From Flavobacterium psychrophilum (GTDB taxonomy: Bacteria > Bacteroidota > Bacteroidia > Flavobacteriales > Flavobacteriaceae): DNA of 6,382 nt. Below, piece after piece: positions 5,997 to 6,382 of the stretch (position 1 is the stretch's first letter; every line of letters starts with the position of its first letter). A program made the translations under genes and the position numbers. Under the pieces are notes generated by a model. The model worked only from the letters and a program-made list of their open reading frames with translations. It was not told the DNA's origin and did no database searches. The stretch covers positions 1 to 6,382 of the forward strand of contig CAMAWK010000136.1 in the NCBI GenBank assembly GCA_945861915.1. Direction: 5' to 3'.

Positions 5997-6382
5997 ACCT
6001 CATCACTAGTAAAAGTGACAAAACTTTTCTTTTTAAATGTTCGAATTATCAGTCGCCCTTCCCTATCAAAACGGATATAATTATAAACCCAATTCAAGAA
6101 AACCACAGCTTTGTTTTTAAAACCAATAAGAGAAAACAAATGCACAAACATCCAAACAAACCAAGCAAAAACACCGCTAAATTGGTATTTTGGCAAATCT
6201 ACAACTGCTTTATTCCTACCAATAGTTGCCATAGAACCTTTGTCATTATACTCAAAAGGAATCATTGATTGATTATTGATTAATCGGATTATATTTTGTC
6301 CTAACAATTTCCCTTGTTGCATGGCAGGTTGCGCCATCATTGGATGTCCAAAAGGATACTCCTGAAGTTCCATCATAGCAAT
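5993..6382 (-). CDS. NAD(P)/FAD-dependent oxidoreductase (type II NADH dehydrogenase-like), C-terminal part
   Basis: Only the last 129 residues are in the window; the frame is open to the right edge and the true start lies beyond it. The methionines near the edge (codon at 6376-6374) are internal: the two codons before them (Ile, Ala) continue the family's typical pattern after the FAD-binding GD motif. Hallmarks of type II NADH dehydrogenases are present: GHPMMAQPAMQQG (12-24 of the fragment), which helps bind FAD and quinone, then FEYNDKGSMATIGRNKAV (43-60), then a hydrophobic, aromatic C-terminal region (about 68-87 and 91-103) that attaches this single-subunit enzyme to the inner face of the membrane. 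Such enzymes pass electrons from NADH to the quinone pool without pumping protons; the family usually has about 400-450 residues. It is convergent with the secreted-protein gene, and its stop codon lies in the shared hairpin. Confidence 0.92.
   Translation of the reverse strand: MAMMELQEYPFGHPMMAQPAMQQGKLLGQNIIRLINNQSMIPFEYNDKGSMATIGRNKAVVDLPKYQFSGVFAWFVWMFVHLFSLIGFKNKAVVFLNWVYNYIRFDREGRLIIRTFKKKSFVTFTSDEV

Noticed and set aside
5993..6376. Treating the ATG near the right edge as the true start of a 127-aa protein
   Set aside because: The frame stays open to the edge and the sequence matches only the C-terminal third of a larger flavoprotein family, so this is an incomplete gene and not a small one.

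Overview
The window looks like chromosomal DNA from a Bacteroidetes bacterium, most likely Flavobacterium or a close flavobacterial relative. The DNA is AT-rich, start codons lack clear Shine-Dalgarno sequences and instead have A/T-rich leaders, and promoters resemble the Bacteroidetes consensus (TTG about 19 nt upstream of TAnnTTTG). One protein has a C-terminal type IX secretion (T9SS) sorting domain, a system confined to this phylum. No rRNA, tRNA, CRISPR array, insertion sequence or phage gene is visible.

Layout: a 36-residue lysine-rich protein (22-132, +) converges on pepD, a cytosolic M20 aminoacyl-histidine dipeptidase (221-1684, -), with a strong hairpin terminator between them. A 93-bp intergenic region (1685-1777) separates pepD from a divergent group of four plus-strand genes: a membrane protein of the DUF3810 type with an HEMAH zinc-peptidase motif (1778-2842, GTG start), a short Crp/Fnr-type regulator (2886-3479), an integral-membrane fatty acid hydroxylase/sterol desaturase (3547-4323), and a secreted two-PKD-repeat protein with a T9SS tail (4346-5938). 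A second, 15-bp perfect-stem hairpin (5948-5996) ends this group and overlaps the stop codon of a convergent gene that runs off the right edge, the C-terminal part of a type II NADH dehydrogenase-like flavoprotein (5993-6382, -).

How the genes may work together: the desaturase and the secreted protein are only 22 nt apart and are probably cotranscribed. Between the Crp/Fnr gene and the desaturase is a 14-bp palindrome, TTTGT-N4-ACAAA, with the 5-4-5 geometry of Crp/Fnr operators, and it overlaps a plausible promoter. The simplest inference is a local module in which the regulator controls a membrane-lipid-modifying enzyme and perhaps the surface protein encoded after it. PepD and the NADH dehydrogenase are ordinary housekeeping flanks. 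I see no clearly novel multi-gene system; the regulator/operator/hydroxylase arrangement and the DUF3810 membrane peptidase candidate are the parts most worth following up.
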